24,260 nt of DNA from JBFXDI01 sp050181295 (GCA_050181295.1 JBFXDI010000055.1:1-24260), one strand, 5' to 3'; shown: positions 7,153 to 16,145, counted from the first letter of the stretch. Numbers and translations: made by a program. Notes: generated by a model from the letters alone, not told the origin.

Positions 7153-9422
7153 CATGCGCTCGCAGATATTTCGGTTACCGCCGGCTCCTGCGTCAGCGGG
7201 AAGCTCAAGCGGATGCAGGCCCCCTGCCCACCATCGAACCGTTCCGGCGCGTCCATCAGCAGCAGCTCGCCGCCGTGCTCCTCCATGATGCGCTTGACGA
7301 TGGCAAGCCCGAGGCCGGTGCCCTTCTCGCGCGTGGTCATGTAGGGCTCGGTGAGGCGCTGGCGGTCGGTCTTCGGCAGGCCGATGCCGTTGTCGGTCAC
7401 ATCCACATGGATTGTTTCGTCGTTCCGCGAGACGGAGATCGCGATGCGGGGCGGCGGATCGGCCTGCCGCTGCTGGCGCGTCTCGATCGCCTCGCGCGCG
7501 TTCTTGACGAGATTGGTCACGGCCTGCGTCACCAGCCGCCGGTCGAAGGAAAAGACGATCGGCTCCTCCGGCACATCGAGCGTGAACTCGATGTCACTGA
7601 AGCTCGCGCGCTGCAGGACGAGCGATTCCTTCACCACGGCGACGAGCTCGTTGGGCTCGAGCGCGGCGCTCGGCATGCGGGCGAAGGCGGAAAATTCGTC
7701 CACCATGCGGCCGATGTCGCCCACCTGCCGCACGATCGTGTCGGTGCATTGCTCGAAGACTTGCGGATCGGTCTGGATCTCCTTGCGGTACTTGCGGCGC
7801 AGACGCTCGGCCGAAAGCTGGATTGGGGTCAGCGGGTTCTTGATCTCGTGCGCGATCCGGCGCGCGATGTCGGCCCATGCAGAATTGCGCTGGGCCGTCA
7901 CGAGTTCCGTGATGTCGTCGAAGGTGACGACGAAGCCGTGCTCGGTCTCGCTCGCCTGTTCCTTGGTCACCCGGACGTGGAAGGTCCGGTCCTCATCCGC
8001 GATCCGAACCTTGACCTGCGCTTCCGCCAACCCCGAAACCTTGGTCAGCGCCTGCCGAAAGACCGCTTCCATGGGTTCGACGATCTCCCCCAGGGGCCGG
8101 CCGACGAGCTGCTGCGGCCGCAGGCGCAGGAGCCGCTGCGCGGAGCGGTTCGCAAGATCGATGCGGCCCTCGGCGTCAAGCCCCACCACGCCTGCGCTCA
8201 CGCCCGACAGCACCGCCTCGGTGAAGCGGCGCCGCTCGTCCAGCGTGTAGTTGGCCGCCATGAGCTCGTCGCGCTGTGCCTGAAGCTGATCCGTCATCTG
8301 GTTGAAGGTCTTTCCGAGCGTCGCAAGATCGCCGGTGCTCGTGTCGACCGGCACCTTGGCGTCGAACTCTCCGCGCGACACCCGGCGCGAGGCATGAACC
8401 AGGCCGACGACCGGCGAGACGAGCCGGTCGGCGAACCAGAGCCCGAGCCAGATGGCGGCGAGCAGGAAGATGAAGGTGACGCCCGCATACATGAGCGCGA
8501 AGGTGACCTGCACCCCGGCCCGCTGCTGCAGCAGGCGGTCATACTCCGCCTTCTCCTCCCTGGCCTTCGAGAGCTGGGCGATGACGTCCGGATCGACGAG
8601 CCGGTAGATGTAGAGGAAGTGGTTGTCGAAGTTGGGCAGCTTCACGAGGCCCCGGATCACGTTGCCATCGCCCGGGCCGACCACCACCATCTCGCCCTTG
8701 GCCGCCGCGTCGATCTGCGACTGGTCGGGCGGGCGGAAATCGACCTGCCGGCTGGCGGTGGCGCTCGCCTCGACACGCTTCTTGCCGGCATCGAACACGA
8801 AGGCGCCGGAAAGCCCCCGGAGCGCCGCCATGGTGGCGAGCCTCCTGACGAAGCGCTGATGCTCGGAATCGAACATCGTTTTCTGCTGGTTGAGGTCGTT
8901 GGCGATGAAGCCAACGTCCGCGCGCACCACCTCGGTCTGCTCGCTGATATAGGCCTGAGCCACCGTCACGGCGGTTTCGACGATGCTCTGCGTTCGCTGC
9001 GAGAACCAGGCGTCGAGCCCCCGGTTGAGGGTGACGGAGGCGAAGATCGCCACGATCAGCGCCGGCACGATGCTGCAGAGCGCGAGAAGCCCTACCAAGC
9101 GGATATGCAATCCCGCGCCTGCAATGCGCCGGCGGCGGGCGTCGAACAGGTCCCAGAGCTGCAGCCCGATGATGGTCGCCAGCGTCGCGACCAGGAGCGC
9201 ATTGATGATGAGGAGGCCGATGATGAGGTTGCGCGTCGGCTTGACGGGCGTGAGGCCCGTCAGGACGACATAGGTCGCAAGGCCGCTGAGCACCGCCAGG
9301 ACGACCACGACCAGGCTGAGACGGCCGGCATGGCCGCGCCCAAGCCGCATGCGCCTCGGCGCTACCTCGATCAGATCGTTGACATCGGCGCTCGCCGATG
9401 GAGTTCCGGAAGCCACGTTCAT
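7152..9422 (-). CDS. ntrY: Membrane sensor histidine kinase NtrY
   Basis: A 756-residue inner-membrane histidine kinase. Hydrophobic segments lie at about 35-57, 66-90 and 108-131, then a periplasmic sensing region, then a further membrane helix (VTFALMYAGVTFIFLLAAIWLGLWF). A HAMP segment follows (LVSPVVGLVHASRRVSRGEF), then a PAS domain (SGVSAGVVGLDAEGRI), then the dimerisation/phospho-acceptor helix with His525 in RRIAHEIKNPLTP. The catalytic ATPase has its N box at NLVKNAREAI, G1 DNGIGLP, and G2 REKGTGLGLAIVKRI. It phosphorylates NtrX. In Brucella and Rhodobacter relatives the pair senses redox/oxygen and nitrogen status. A 188-bp gap separates it from ntrC. Confidence 0.95.
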   Translation of the reverse strand: MNVASGTPSASADVNDLIEVAPRRMRLGRGHAGRLSLVVVVLAVLSGLATYVVLTGLTPVKPTRNLIIGLLIINALLVATLATIIGLQLWDLFDARRRRIAGAGLHIRLVGLLALCSIVPALIVAIFASVTLNRGLDAWFSQRTQSIVETAVTVAQAYISEQTEVVRADVGFIANDLNQQKTMFDSEHQRFVRRLATMAALRGLSGAFVFDAGKKRVEASATASRQVDFRPPDQSQIDAAAKGEMVVVGPGDGNVIRGLVKLPNFDNHFLYIYRLVDPDVIAQLSKAREEKAEYDRLLQQRAGVQVTFALMYAGVTFIFLLAAIWLGLWFADRLVSPVVGLVHASRRVSRGEFDAKVPVDTSTGDLATLGKTFNQMTDQLQAQRDELMAANYTLDERRRFTEAVLSGVSAGVVGLDAEGRIDLANRSAQRLLRLRPQQLVGRPLGEIVEPMEAVFRQALTKVSGLAEAQVKVRIADEDRTFHVRVTKEQASETEHGFVVTFDDITELVTAQRNSAWADIARRIAHEIKNPLTPIQLSAERLRRKYRKEIQTDPQVFEQCTDTIVRQVGDIGRMVDEFSAFARMPSAALEPNELVAVVKESLVLQRASFSDIEFTLDVPEEPIVFSFDRRLVTQAVTNLVKNAREAIETRQQRQADPPPRIAISVSRNDETIHVDVTDNGIGLPKTDRQRLTEPYMTTREKGTGLGLAIVKRIMEEHGGELLLMDAPERFDGGQGACIRLSFPLTQEPAVTEISASA

Positions 9423-9537
9423 GCAGGATCGTTTACTGCGACCGGCCCTGTCGATGGCCCCGACCGCGTCCTCGCCTTAGTTGTGAATCCACCGGCCCGC
9501 TTCATGTGGCCGGCAGTCACCCATCCCCTGCCAGGCC

Positions 9538-9566
9538 ACTATGCCCAGCCTGTTGCTCTGAATCAA
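9538..9566 (-). promoter_or_regulatory. Candidate promoter for ntrYX-trkA
   Basis: On the minus strand a -35-like TTGATT (9561-9566) and a -10-like CATAGT (9538-9543) are separated by exactly 17 bp, in the 188-bp gap upstream of ntrY. Each box matches 4 of 6 consensus positions. No -24/-12 sigma-54 box (TGGCAC-N5-TTGC) is seen in this gap. The gap itself suggests ntrYX is expressed separately from dusB-ntrBC. Confidence 0.35.
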
Positions 9567-9610
9567 CAGTGGTCGTGGCGTAAATGTGACAGAGCGCGTG
9601 GTGGGGCCGG

Positions 9611-11062
9611 TTAATCGGGCATGGCGGAGCGGACAACCCGGATTCCGAGGTCGCGGATGCGCGTGCGCAAGGTGTTGCGGTTGATCCCCAGAAGCTCCGC
9701 GGCGCGGAGCTGGTTGGCATGGGTTGCGGCAAGGGCGGCGGTGATCAAGGGGATCTCCACCTCGCGGATGATGCGATGGTGCAGGCCCGCCGCGGGCAGC
9801 CTTGGCGCGGCGCGCAAGAACTGCCGCTCCAGATAAAGGCGGGTGAACTCGGCAAGTGAGCTATCATCGGAAGGATCGACCCCTCCGCCAGCCTTCACCT
9901 CGGTCTGCTGCAGCTCCCGCTCGATGAGATCGGGGGTGATCGTCTCCTCGACATAGATGGCGGCGATGCGCCGCACGAGATTCTCGAGCTCGCGGATGTT
10001 GCCCGGCCAGCGATAGGCCTTGAGCCGCTCCAGCGCCTCGCGCGTCAGGCGCTTGCGGCTAAGACCCTCGCGCTCGCAGGCAAGCAGGAAATGGCTGACG
10101 AGATCGTCGATGTCGTTGATGCGCTCCCTGAGGGGAGGCAAGCGGATCGGCACCACGTTCAGGCGGAAATAGAGGTCCTCGCGGAAGATCCCTTGCGCGA
10201 TGAGCTGCCGGAGGTCGCGGTGGGTCGCGGCGATGATGCGCGCATCCGTCCTGATGGGCGTGCGGCCGCCGACGGTCGTATATTCCCCTTCCTGCAGCAC
10301 GCGCAGAAGCCGCGTCTGCGCCTCCATGGGCATGTCGCCGATCTCGTCGAGGAAGAGCGTGCCGCCCTGCGACTGCTCGAACTTGCCCGCGAAGCGCTGC
10401 GCCGCGCCCGTGAAGGCGCCCTTCTCGTGTCCGAAGAGCTCGGACTCGATCAGGTCGCGCGGGATGGCCGCCATGTTGATAGCGACGAAGGGACCGCGCC
10501 GGCGCTTTCCGAAGTCATGGATAGCGCGCGCGACCAGCTCCTTCCCGGTGCCCGACTCGCCGTTGATCATCACGGTCAGGTCGGTCTGCGTCATGCGCGC
10601 GATGATGCGGTAGATGTCCTGCATGACCGGCGAGCGGCCGATGATCGGAAGCAGCTCGGCCGGCCCCGAGGACGGACGCATGAGGCTCGGCGCCTGCCCG
10701 CTCTCGAGCGCCTGTGAGGCAAGCCGCAAAAGATCGTTCAGGTCGAAGGGCTTGGGCAGATAGTCGTAGGCGCCGCGGTCCGCCGCCGTGATCGCGGTCA
10801 TGATCGTGTTCTTGGCGCTCATCACGATGATCGGCAGGCCGGGCCTCGCCTTCTTCATGCGCGGCAGGATCTCGAACACGTTCTCGTCGGGAAGCACCAC
10901 GTCCGTCACCACGAGGTCGCCGGCTCCCTCGGCGACCCAGCGCCAGAGTGTTGCGGCGTTGCCCGTGGCGCGGACGGCGTATCCCGCCCTTCCCAATGCC
11001 TGGCTCAGCACGGTGCGGATGGCGTCGTCGTCGTCCGCGAGGATCACGGTCTTTGCGTTCAT
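9611..11062 (-). CDS. ntrC: Nitrogen regulator NtrC (sigma-54-dependent response regulator)
   Basis: A 483-residue activator that, once phosphorylated by NtrB, drives sigma-54 transcription of nitrogen assimilation genes. The receiver has DDD (10-12), phospho-acceptor Asp54 in VVTDVVLP, and KPFD. The AAA+ domain has Walker A GESGTGKE (168-175), the sigma-54-contacting GAFTGA loop (215-220), and Walker B GGTLFLDEIGDMP. The C-terminal Fis-type HTH is NQLRAAELLGINRNTLRTRI. I chose ATG 11062 because the protein then begins MNAKTVILADDD and overlaps the ntrB stop as ATGA; the frame stays open further upstream but runs inside ntrB. The gene is translationally coupled to ntrB. Confidence 0.97.
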   Translation of the reverse strand: MNAKTVILADDDDAIRTVLSQALGRAGYAVRATGNAATLWRWVAEGAGDLVVTDVVLPDENVFEILPRMKKARPGLPIIVMSAKNTIMTAITAADRGAYDYLPKPFDLNDLLRLASQALESGQAPSLMRPSSGPAELLPIIGRSPVMQDIYRIIARMTQTDLTVMINGESGTGKELVARAIHDFGKRRRGPFVAINMAAIPRDLIESELFGHEKGAFTGAAQRFAGKFEQSQGGTLFLDEIGDMPMEAQTRLLRVLQEGEYTTVGGRTPIRTDARIIAATHRDLRQLIAQGIFREDLYFRLNVVPIRLPPLRERINDIDDLVSHFLLACEREGLSRKRLTREALERLKAYRWPGNIRELENLVRRIAAIYVEETITPDLIERELQQTEVKAGGGVDPSDDSSLAEFTRLYLERQFLRAAPRLPAAGLHHRIIREVEIPLITAALAATHANQLRAAELLGINRNTLRTRIRDLGIRVVRSAMPD

Positions 11063-12198
11063 GGTGCCTGCCCGACGGTTTCGGCCTCGTGCGGAACCAT
11101 GGGCAGGAGGATCCTGAACGTGGTCCGCCCGGGCGTGGATTCGCATTCCGCGACGCCGCCGTGGTCGCGCACGATCTTCGCCACCAGGGCCAGCCCCAGC
11201 CCCTTGCCCGAGGGCTTCGAGGTCACGAACGGCTCGAAGATCGACCCCAGGAGCTCTTCTGGCACGCCGGACCCCGTGTCGCGCACGCAGACCTCGAGCG
11301 GCAGCGCAACCCGCTCGCGTCCGCCCGGAATGGTGAGCCTGACGCCCGGCCGGTAGGCGGTGGCGAGCACGATCTCACCCTGGCGGCTGTCGGTTCCGAT
11401 CGCCTCCGCGGCGTTCTTCACGAGATTGATGAAGACCTGCACGAGCTGGTCGCGGTTGCCGTCGACCGGCGGCAGCGACGGGTCGTATTCCTGCCGGAAG
11501 GTCGCGCCGGCGGCGAAGCCGGAAGCGGCGAGCGCGCGCACGTGGTCGAGCACGGAATGGATGTTGATCGGCTCGCGATCGAGAGGGCGGTCGTCGGAGA
11601 AGACCTCCATCTGGTCGACGATGCCGCGGATGCGGTCCGTCTCGGCGCAGATGAGGCGGGCGAGCGCCCGGTCCTCCTCGAGCGCCAGCGCCGGCTCGAT
11701 CAGCTGGGCGGCGCCCCGGATGCCCGAGAGGGGATTCCTGATCTCGTGCGCCAGCATGGTCGCCATGCCGGTGACGGTGCGCGCCGCGCTCCGGTGGGTG
11801 AGCTGGCGGTCGATCTTCTGCGCCATGGAGCGCTGCTGCAGGATGAGCACGATCGAGCCCGGCTGCTCGATGACGGCCGCAGCCTGGAGATCGACCTGCC
11901 GCTCGCCGCCGGTCCGGGGCGTGCCGATGTTGACGCCGTATTCGTTGATCGTGGCCTGGGTGTCGCGCACCTGCTCGATCAGGCGATCGAGCGGGCTCGC
12001 GAAGGGCACGATGTCGTCTAGTCCCATGCGCTTCAGCGTCGAGGAGCTGGCGTGGAAGAAGTTTTCCGCTGCGGCGTTCGCCATGCTGATGCCGTTCCTC
12101 GCATCGAGCACGATGAGCGGGCTTGGTACGGCATCGAGGATGGAATGGAGCGCGCTAGCCTCCGACTGGTGGGCGCTCTGGAGCGAGGGCGCCGTCAT
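11059..12198 (-). CDS. ntrB: Nitrogen sensor kinase/phosphatase NtrB
   Basis: A 379-residue cytoplasmic histidine kinase, controlled in relatives by PII (GlnB/GlnK), that phosphorylates and dephosphorylates NtrC. There is no membrane segment. A PAS domain occupies about residues 20-80 (LDAVPSPLIVLDARNGISMANAAAENFF). The phospho-acceptor is His151 in MLAHEIRNPLSGI. The ATPase has N box NLVKNAAEAI, G1 DTGSGVP and G2 PSGKGLGLALVAKI. ATG 12198 forms an ATGA overlap with the dusB stop. The frame extends upstream for another 300 codons with no PAS or kinase content, antiparallel to nothing but within dusB, so that extension is rejected. Confidence 0.96.
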   Translation of the reverse strand: MTAPSLQSAHQSEASALHSILDAVPSPLIVLDARNGISMANAAAENFFHASSSTLKRMGLDDIVPFASPLDRLIEQVRDTQATINEYGVNIGTPRTGGERQVDLQAAAVIEQPGSIVLILQQRSMAQKIDRQLTHRSAARTVTGMATMLAHEIRNPLSGIRGAAQLIEPALALEEDRALARLICAETDRIRGIVDQMEVFSDDRPLDREPINIHSVLDHVRALAASGFAAGATFRQEYDPSLPPVDGNRDQLVQVFINLVKNAAEAIGTDSRQGEIVLATAYRPGVRLTIPGGRERVALPLEVCVRDTGSGVPEELLGSIFEPFVTSKPSGKGLGLALVAKIVRDHGGVAECESTPGRTTFRILLPMVPHEAETVGQAP

Positions 12199-13211
12199 GC
12201 GGCATCCCGCAGCGGCCAGGCGCCGGGATCGAAAACCTCGGCCAGTCCGTCGAGCACGGCTTGCGGGTTCTCGTCGCGGCAGAGGCGGGCGCGCCATTCC
12301 CCTGCCCCCGTCCGGTCCATGAGCCCGTCCTCGACGGCAGTCTCGAGATACCAGCCGACATGCTTGCGAGCGACGCGGAGGCCGAGTCCTTCGCCGTAGA
12401 AGTCGAGCATGTCGCGATAGTGGGCGAGGATGAGTGAACGCCGCTCCGCCGGTGTCGGCGCTGTACGGCCCGTCCCTTGCTCCAGCGCTTCCGCGAGAAG
12501 CCCCGGAAGCCAGGGGCGGCCGTAGCCGCCTCTTCCGACCATCGCCGCATCGGCGCCGGAGGCGTCGAGCATCGCTTTCACATCCGCGAGGCTGCGGCAG
12601 TCGCCATTCGCGACGAGAGGGAGCGAGGTGGCGGCCCGGACGGCCGAGATGGCCTTCCAGTCGGCGCTGCCCTTGTAGAACTGGCAGCGCGTGCGGCCGT
12701 GGACCGTGATCGCCCTCGCCCCGACGGCCTCGGCCCGACGCGCCAGCTCCGGCGCGTTGCGGTTGGCGTCGTCCCAGCCCAGCCGCATCTTCACCGTGAC
12801 CGGAACCGCGACCGCCTTCACCGTCGCTTCGATGAGCGTTTCCGCGTGGTCGAGGTTCCGCATGAGCGCGGAGCCGGACCAGCCGCCCGTCACCTGCCGG
12901 GCCGGGCATCCCATGTTGATGTCGATGACGTCGGCGCCGAGGTCGCGCGCGATGCATGCGCCTTCCGCCATCCAGTGAGGCTCGCGCCCCGCAAGCTGAA
13001 TGACGAGCGGAGACACCCGGCCCGCGCCCGCCGCACGGCGCAGCACGTCGGCCCGAGACCGTGCAAGCTCCTCGCTCGCCACCATCTCCGAGACGACAAG
13101 GCCCGCGCCCCACGCATGCGCCAGAGTGCGGAACGGCGCGTCCGACACGCCCGACATGGGCGCAAGCAGGACGCGATTCCGAACCGGCACCGATCCGATA
13201 AGAATGCTCAT
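12195..13211 (-). CDS. dusB: tRNA-dihydrouridine synthase DusB (NifR3)
   Basis: A 338-residue FMN enzyme that reduces uridine to dihydrouridine in the tRNA D-loop. It has the TIM-barrel start VLLAPMSGVSDAPFR (FMN phosphate loop region), SEMVASEEL, and DINMGCPARQVTGG with the catalytic Cys102. VKMRLGWDD, ITVHGRTR and VANGDC follow, and GADAAMVGRGGYGRPW binds FMN phosphate. It leads the ntrBC operon, an arrangement that gave rise to the old name nifR3. The ATG at 13211 faces ispDF across a divergent 106-bp gap. Confidence 0.97.
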   Translation of the reverse strand: MSILIGSVPVRNRVLLAPMSGVSDAPFRTLAHAWGAGLVVSEMVASEELARSRADVLRRAAGAGRVSPLVIQLAGREPHWMAEGACIARDLGADVIDINMGCPARQVTGGWSGSALMRNLDHAETLIEATVKAVAVPVTVKMRLGWDDANRNAPELARRAEAVGARAITVHGRTRCQFYKGSADWKAISAVRAATSLPLVANGDCRSLADVKAMLDASGADAAMVGRGGYGRPWLPGLLAEALEQGTGRTAPTPAERRSLILAHYRDMLDFYGEGLGLRVARKHVGWYLETAVEDGLMDRTGAGEWRARLCRDENPQAVLDGLAEVFDPGAWPLRDAA

Positions 13212-13317
13212 AATTTGAGCAGATCGCCTTGTTGATTAATCGATGGGCAGCTTAGGGCGCGCCCGTGTCGCGCGCAAGCGCCTTGACGTCCCAGGGCGGC
13301 GCGGGCAAGCGGACGTC
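13212..13317. other. Divergent intergenic region between dusB and ispDF
   Basis: This 106-bp gap must carry promoters for both the dusB-ntrBC operon and ispDF. Its AT-richest part lies near dusB (GTTGATTAAT, 13231-13240) and includes an 8-bp palindrome GATTAATC (13234-13241). No convincing paired -35/-10 boxes stand out on either strand. A CTTGAC -35-like motif (13282-13287) on the + strand has no clear -10 partner. Confidence 0.35.
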
Positions 13318-14508
13318 ATGGAAATGCAAGGCGCAGTCAAGACGGTCGCGCTGATCGTTGCGGGAGGGTCCGGCACAAGGGCCGGCGGGGAAAAGCCCAA
13401 GCAATATCAGGCCATCGCCGGAGAACCGGTGCTGCGCCGCACGGTCCGGGCCTTTTTTGACCATCCGGGCATCGACCGCGTGCAGGTCGTGATCGCCCAG
13501 GGCCACGAGGATTGGTATGCCGGCGCGGTGGAAGGCCTTGCGCTTCCCGCGGCGGTCCGGGGCGGGACGTCGCGGCAGGAATCGGTGTTCAACGGTCTCC
13601 AGGCGCTCGGGGCGGTGCAGCCGGAACTCGTCCTCATCCACGATGCGGCCCGTCCCTTTCCGAGCCAGTCGCTGCTCTCGCACGTCATTGCGGCGCTCGA
13701 CCGGCATCCGGCGGTGATCCCCGCGCTTCCCGTCACTGACACCCTGAAGAAGGCGCAGGGCAACATCGTGCAGGAGACGGTGGACCGCGCCGGCCTCTGG
13801 GGCGTGCAGACGCCCCAGGGCTTCCGCTATCCTCTGATCGCAGAGGCGCACCGGCTGGCGCGCGCCGCTGCGGCCGCGAACTTCACCGACGACGCATCGA
13901 TCGCCGAATGGGCGGGACTGGAGGTGGCATTGATCCCCGGCGAGCACGACAACAGGAAGATCACCACGGCGGCCGATCTCGCAGAGGCCGATGCCCGGCT
14001 CAGTGCCGGCGCCTTCGCGGGCCTCGGGGACATCCGCGTCGGTCAGGGCTTCGACGTCCATTCCTTCGTGCCGGGCGAGCGCGTCGTGCTTTGCGGCGTC
14101 TCGATCCCGCACAGCCATGCGCTCTCCGGCCACTCGGACGCCGACGCGCCCATGCATGCCCTGACGGACGCGCTGCTCGGCACCATCGGCGAAGGCGACA
14201 TCGGAACCCACTTCCCTCCGTCCGACCCGCAGTGGCGGGGCGCCGATTCCGCCATCTTCCTGCGCAAGGCGATCGATCTCGTGGCGGCGCGCGGCGGACG
14301 CATCGCCAACGCCGACATCACCATCATCGCGGAGGCGCCCCGCATCGGCCCGCATGTCGTGGCCATGCGCAAACGGCTCGGCGAGCTGCTCGGCATCCCG
14401 GTCGACCGGGTGGCGGTCAAGGCGACGACAAACGAGAAGCTCGGCTCCATCGGACGCGGAGAAGGGCTCTGCGCGTTCGCGACCGTGACGGTGAGGCTGC
14501 CGGGATGA
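13318..14508 (+). CDS. ispDF: Bifunctional IspD/IspF of the MEP isoprenoid pathway
   Basis: A 396-residue fusion of two non-adjacent MEP-pathway steps. The IspD half (2-C-methyl-D-erythritol 4-phosphate cytidylyltransferase) has the CTP-binding AGGSGTR (15-21) with EKPKQY, and HDAARPF. The IspF half (2-C-methyl-D-erythritol 2,4-cyclodiphosphate synthase) starts near residue 238 and has metal ligands Asp246 and His248 in GFDVHSF, then GHSDADAPMHALTDALLG and ATTNEKLG. The fusion is characteristic of many alphaproteobacteria. I chose ATG 13318 because it gives a normal IspD N-terminus; a second ATG lies at 13324, and the frame extends upstream without family content. The stop overlaps the pncC start as ATGA. 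Confidence 0.96.
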   Translation: MEMQGAVKTVALIVAGGSGTRAGGEKPKQYQAIAGEPVLRRTVRAFFDHPGIDRVQVVIAQGHEDWYAGAVEGLALPAAVRGGTSRQESVFNGLQALGAVQPELVLIHDAARPFPSQSLLSHVIAALDRHPAVIPALPVTDTLKKAQGNIVQETVDRAGLWGVQTPQGFRYPLIAEAHRLARAAAAANFTDDASIAEWAGLEVALIPGEHDNRKITTAADLAEADARLSAGAFAGLGDIRVGQGFDVHSFVPGERVVLCGVSIPHSHALSGHSDADAPMHALTDALLGTIGEGDIGTHFPPSDPQWRGADSAIFLRKAIDLVAARGGRIANADITIIAEAPRIGPHVVAMRKRLGELLGIPVDRVAVKATTNEKLGSIGRGEGLCAFATVTVRLPG

Positions 14509-15029
14509 AGCAGCCGGCGACCTTCGACCGGGAACTTCTGATCGAGGCCGCCGACATCCTCGACCTCTGCCGCGACGGTGGGCGCATGCTGGCGACGGTG
14601 GAGAGCTGCACGGGCGGTCTTCTGGCGGCGGTGCTGACTGCCATTCCCGGCTCCTCGCATGTCGTCGAGGCGGGCCTCGTCACCTACTCCAACGCCGCCA
14701 AGCATCGTCTCGCCGACGTTCCGGAAGATCTCATTGCGGCTCACGGCGCCGTCAGCGAGCAGGTGGCGCGCGCCATGGCGGAAGGCGCGCGCGAGCGGCT
14801 CAATGTCGATATCGCCGTCAGCGTCACGGGGGTCGCCGGACCTGACGGCGGAACGGAAGCTAAGCCCGTGGGGCTCGTGCATTTCGCCTGCGCGGCGCGC
14901 GAGCGCCCGACGCTGCACCGCCGCCGGCTCTACGGCGCGGAGAGCCGGGACGCAATCCGGCGGCTCTCGGTCCTTGATGCGCTCGACTTGGTGCGGGAGC
15001 AGATCGGCTCCGGCGGCATGGTGGCATAG
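14505..15029 (+). CDS. pncC: CinA-family nicotinamide-nucleotide amidase (PncC)
   Basis: A 174-residue stand-alone CinA C-terminal domain protein. Family members deamidate NMN to nicotinic acid mononucleotide, recycling NMN made by NAD-dependent DNA ligase. The active-site motif is TVESCTGGLLA, with the candidate nucleophile Ser34. GLVTYSNAAKHRLADV and VSVTGVAGPDGGTEAKPVG follow, both diagnostic of the family. The length is normal for the stand-alone form. ATG 14505 overlaps the ispDF stop (ATGA), giving a coupled pair that is common in Hyphomicrobiales. The gene is convergent with the next one, with a palindromic repeat in between. Confidence 0.93.
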   Translation: MKQPATFDRELLIEAADILDLCRDGGRMLATVESCTGGLLAAVLTAIPGSSHVVEAGLVTYSNAAKHRLADVPEDLIAAHGAVSEQVARAMAEGARERLNVDIAVSVTGVAGPDGGTEAKPVGLVHFACAARERPTLHRRRLYGAESRDAIRRLSVLDALDLVREQIGSGGMVA

Positions 15030-15037
15030 AAATCGAT

Positions 15038-15065
15038 GTCATGCCCGCACTCGTCGCGGGCGTCC
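15038..15065. repeat. Half-copy of palindromic intergenic repeat, possible terminator
   Basis: The sequence GTCATGCCCGCACTCGTC, continuing as GCGGGCGTCC, forms a hairpin (stem 15043-15048 with 15056-15061, loop of 7). It shares the outline GTCAT-GCC...GGC-(A/G)TCC with the left half of the large element at 22928-23005. It lies in the 36-bp gap between the convergent pncC and methyltransferase genes, where it could end either transcript. Confidence 0.5.
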
Positions 15066-16145
15066 TTACGCCTTGCGGCCGATCACGGAGCCGTTCGCGG
15101 CGGGTGCGTCGAACCAGACCGTCTCGATCTGCCGGAATCCGGCTTCCTCGAGCCACGCCGAATACTCGGCCGGCGTGTAGTTTCGTCCTTCCGTCTCGAT
15201 CAGCATGTTGAGACTCATCAGCGCGGCCGGCGCCGGTCCGGTCTTTTCGTCATTGACGAGAAGCTCGCTGATGACGACTGTACCGCCGCTTGGCAAAGCC
15301 TCGAAGGACCGGCGCAGCAGGGCGCGGTTCTTCGCCTCGTCCCAATCATGCAGGATCATCGACAGGAGATGCAGGTCGTGATCCTTCGGAAGCTGCTCGA
15401 AGAAGCTGCCGCCTACAGTCTCGATCCGATCGGTCAAGCCGGCCTCGGCAATCTTTCCCGCGGCGATCGCGGCCACGTGCGGCAAGTCGAACACGGTCGC
15501 ACGCAGCGTCCCATACTGTTTGCAAAGTTCGATGTCGTACGCGCCCGATCCGCCGCCAATGTCCAGGAGGCGGCGGAAATGCCCGAAATTCATTGCTTCG
15601 CCGAGCTTGCGCGCGGTCATCGTGGAAAGCGAATGCATCGCCTCCCAGAAGGTTGCCAGCACCGTCGGATCCTCACCGGTGAACATCGAGGATTGCACCG
15701 CCGGGTCCCATGTGGTCGGCCGGTTCGTGCGCAGCGCTTCGGCAAGTTTGCCCCAGCCCGCGTAGAGCCGCTTGTCGGCCATCTGCACGAAGCCACCGAA
15801 GTAATACGGCTTCCCGCGCACGAGATACGCATCGCTTAAGGGCGTATTGCGATAACGGCCGTCCGTTTTCTCCAGAAGCCCGAGTGCAGCACAGCCGGTC
15901 AACAGCATCTCGGCCGGGCGCGGATGCAGACCGAGCGCTTGCGCGAGTTCGCCAGCAGTCGTGCCTGGGCCGCCCGCAAGGCGGCTGAAGAGGTCCAGTT
16001 CGTGCGCGGCGGCCAGAGTCTTGAAGGCCCAGAAGCCGGTCGAAAGCGCCATCAGCGGGACGGCGGAAGGAAGCTCCGGCGTCGCAATCGGCTGGACGTT
16101 TGCACGCTTGGCCGGAGGCACTGTCCGCGAAAGCTGACTGGTCAT
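15066..16145 (-). CDS. SAM-dependent O-methyltransferase (plant-type/acetylserotonin O-methyltransferase-like)
   Basis: A 359-residue two-domain small-molecule O-methyltransferase. The N-terminal winged-helix dimerisation domain includes FKTLAAAHELDLFSRL and LGLLEKTDGRYRNTPLSDAYL. The catalytic Rossmann domain has SAM motif I LLDIGGGSGAYDIEL and VFDLP for the ribose-binding acidic residue. SMILHDWDE carries the candidate catalytic base His, and PSGGTVVISELL follows. The substrate is not deducible; relatives methylate phenols, neurosporenes and antibiotic intermediates. I chose ATG 16145 because AGAGAGG lies 5 bases upstream; an in-frame ATG at 16199 gives 18 extra residues with no SD. No biosynthetic partners are next to it. 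Confidence 0.88.
   Translation of the reverse strand: MTSQLSRTVPPAKRANVQPIATPELPSAVPLMALSTGFWAFKTLAAAHELDLFSRLAGGPGTTAGELAQALGLHPRPAEMLLTGCAALGLLEKTDGRYRNTPLSDAYLVRGKPYYFGGFVQMADKRLYAGWGKLAEALRTNRPTTWDPAVQSSMFTGEDPTVLATFWEAMHSLSTMTARKLGEAMNFGHFRRLLDIGGGSGAYDIELCKQYGTLRATVFDLPHVAAIAAGKIAEAGLTDRIETVGGSFFEQLPKDHDLHLLSMILHDWDEAKNRALLRRSFEALPSGGTVVISELLVNDEKTGPAPAALMSLNMLIETEGRNYTPAEYSAWLEEAGFRQIETVWFDAPAANGSVIGRKA

Noticed and set aside
4441..9614. Very long open frames on the + strand (967 and 857 codons) opposite trkA, ntrX and ntrY
   Set aside because: They lie antisense to well-identified genes, have no recognisable domains and have low-complexity His/Asp/Arg/Ala-rich translations typical of GC-rich shadow frames.
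12199..13113. Upstream extension of the ntrB frame by about 300 codons
   Set aside because: The extension lies within dusB, lacks PAS or kinase content, and ATG 12198 with the ATGA overlap gives a normal NtrB.
13234..13241. GATTAATC palindrome as a second copy of the vapBC operator
   Set aside because: It shares only a short core with the 9-1-9 palindrome and lacks its central base and outer positions; it is probably coincidental.
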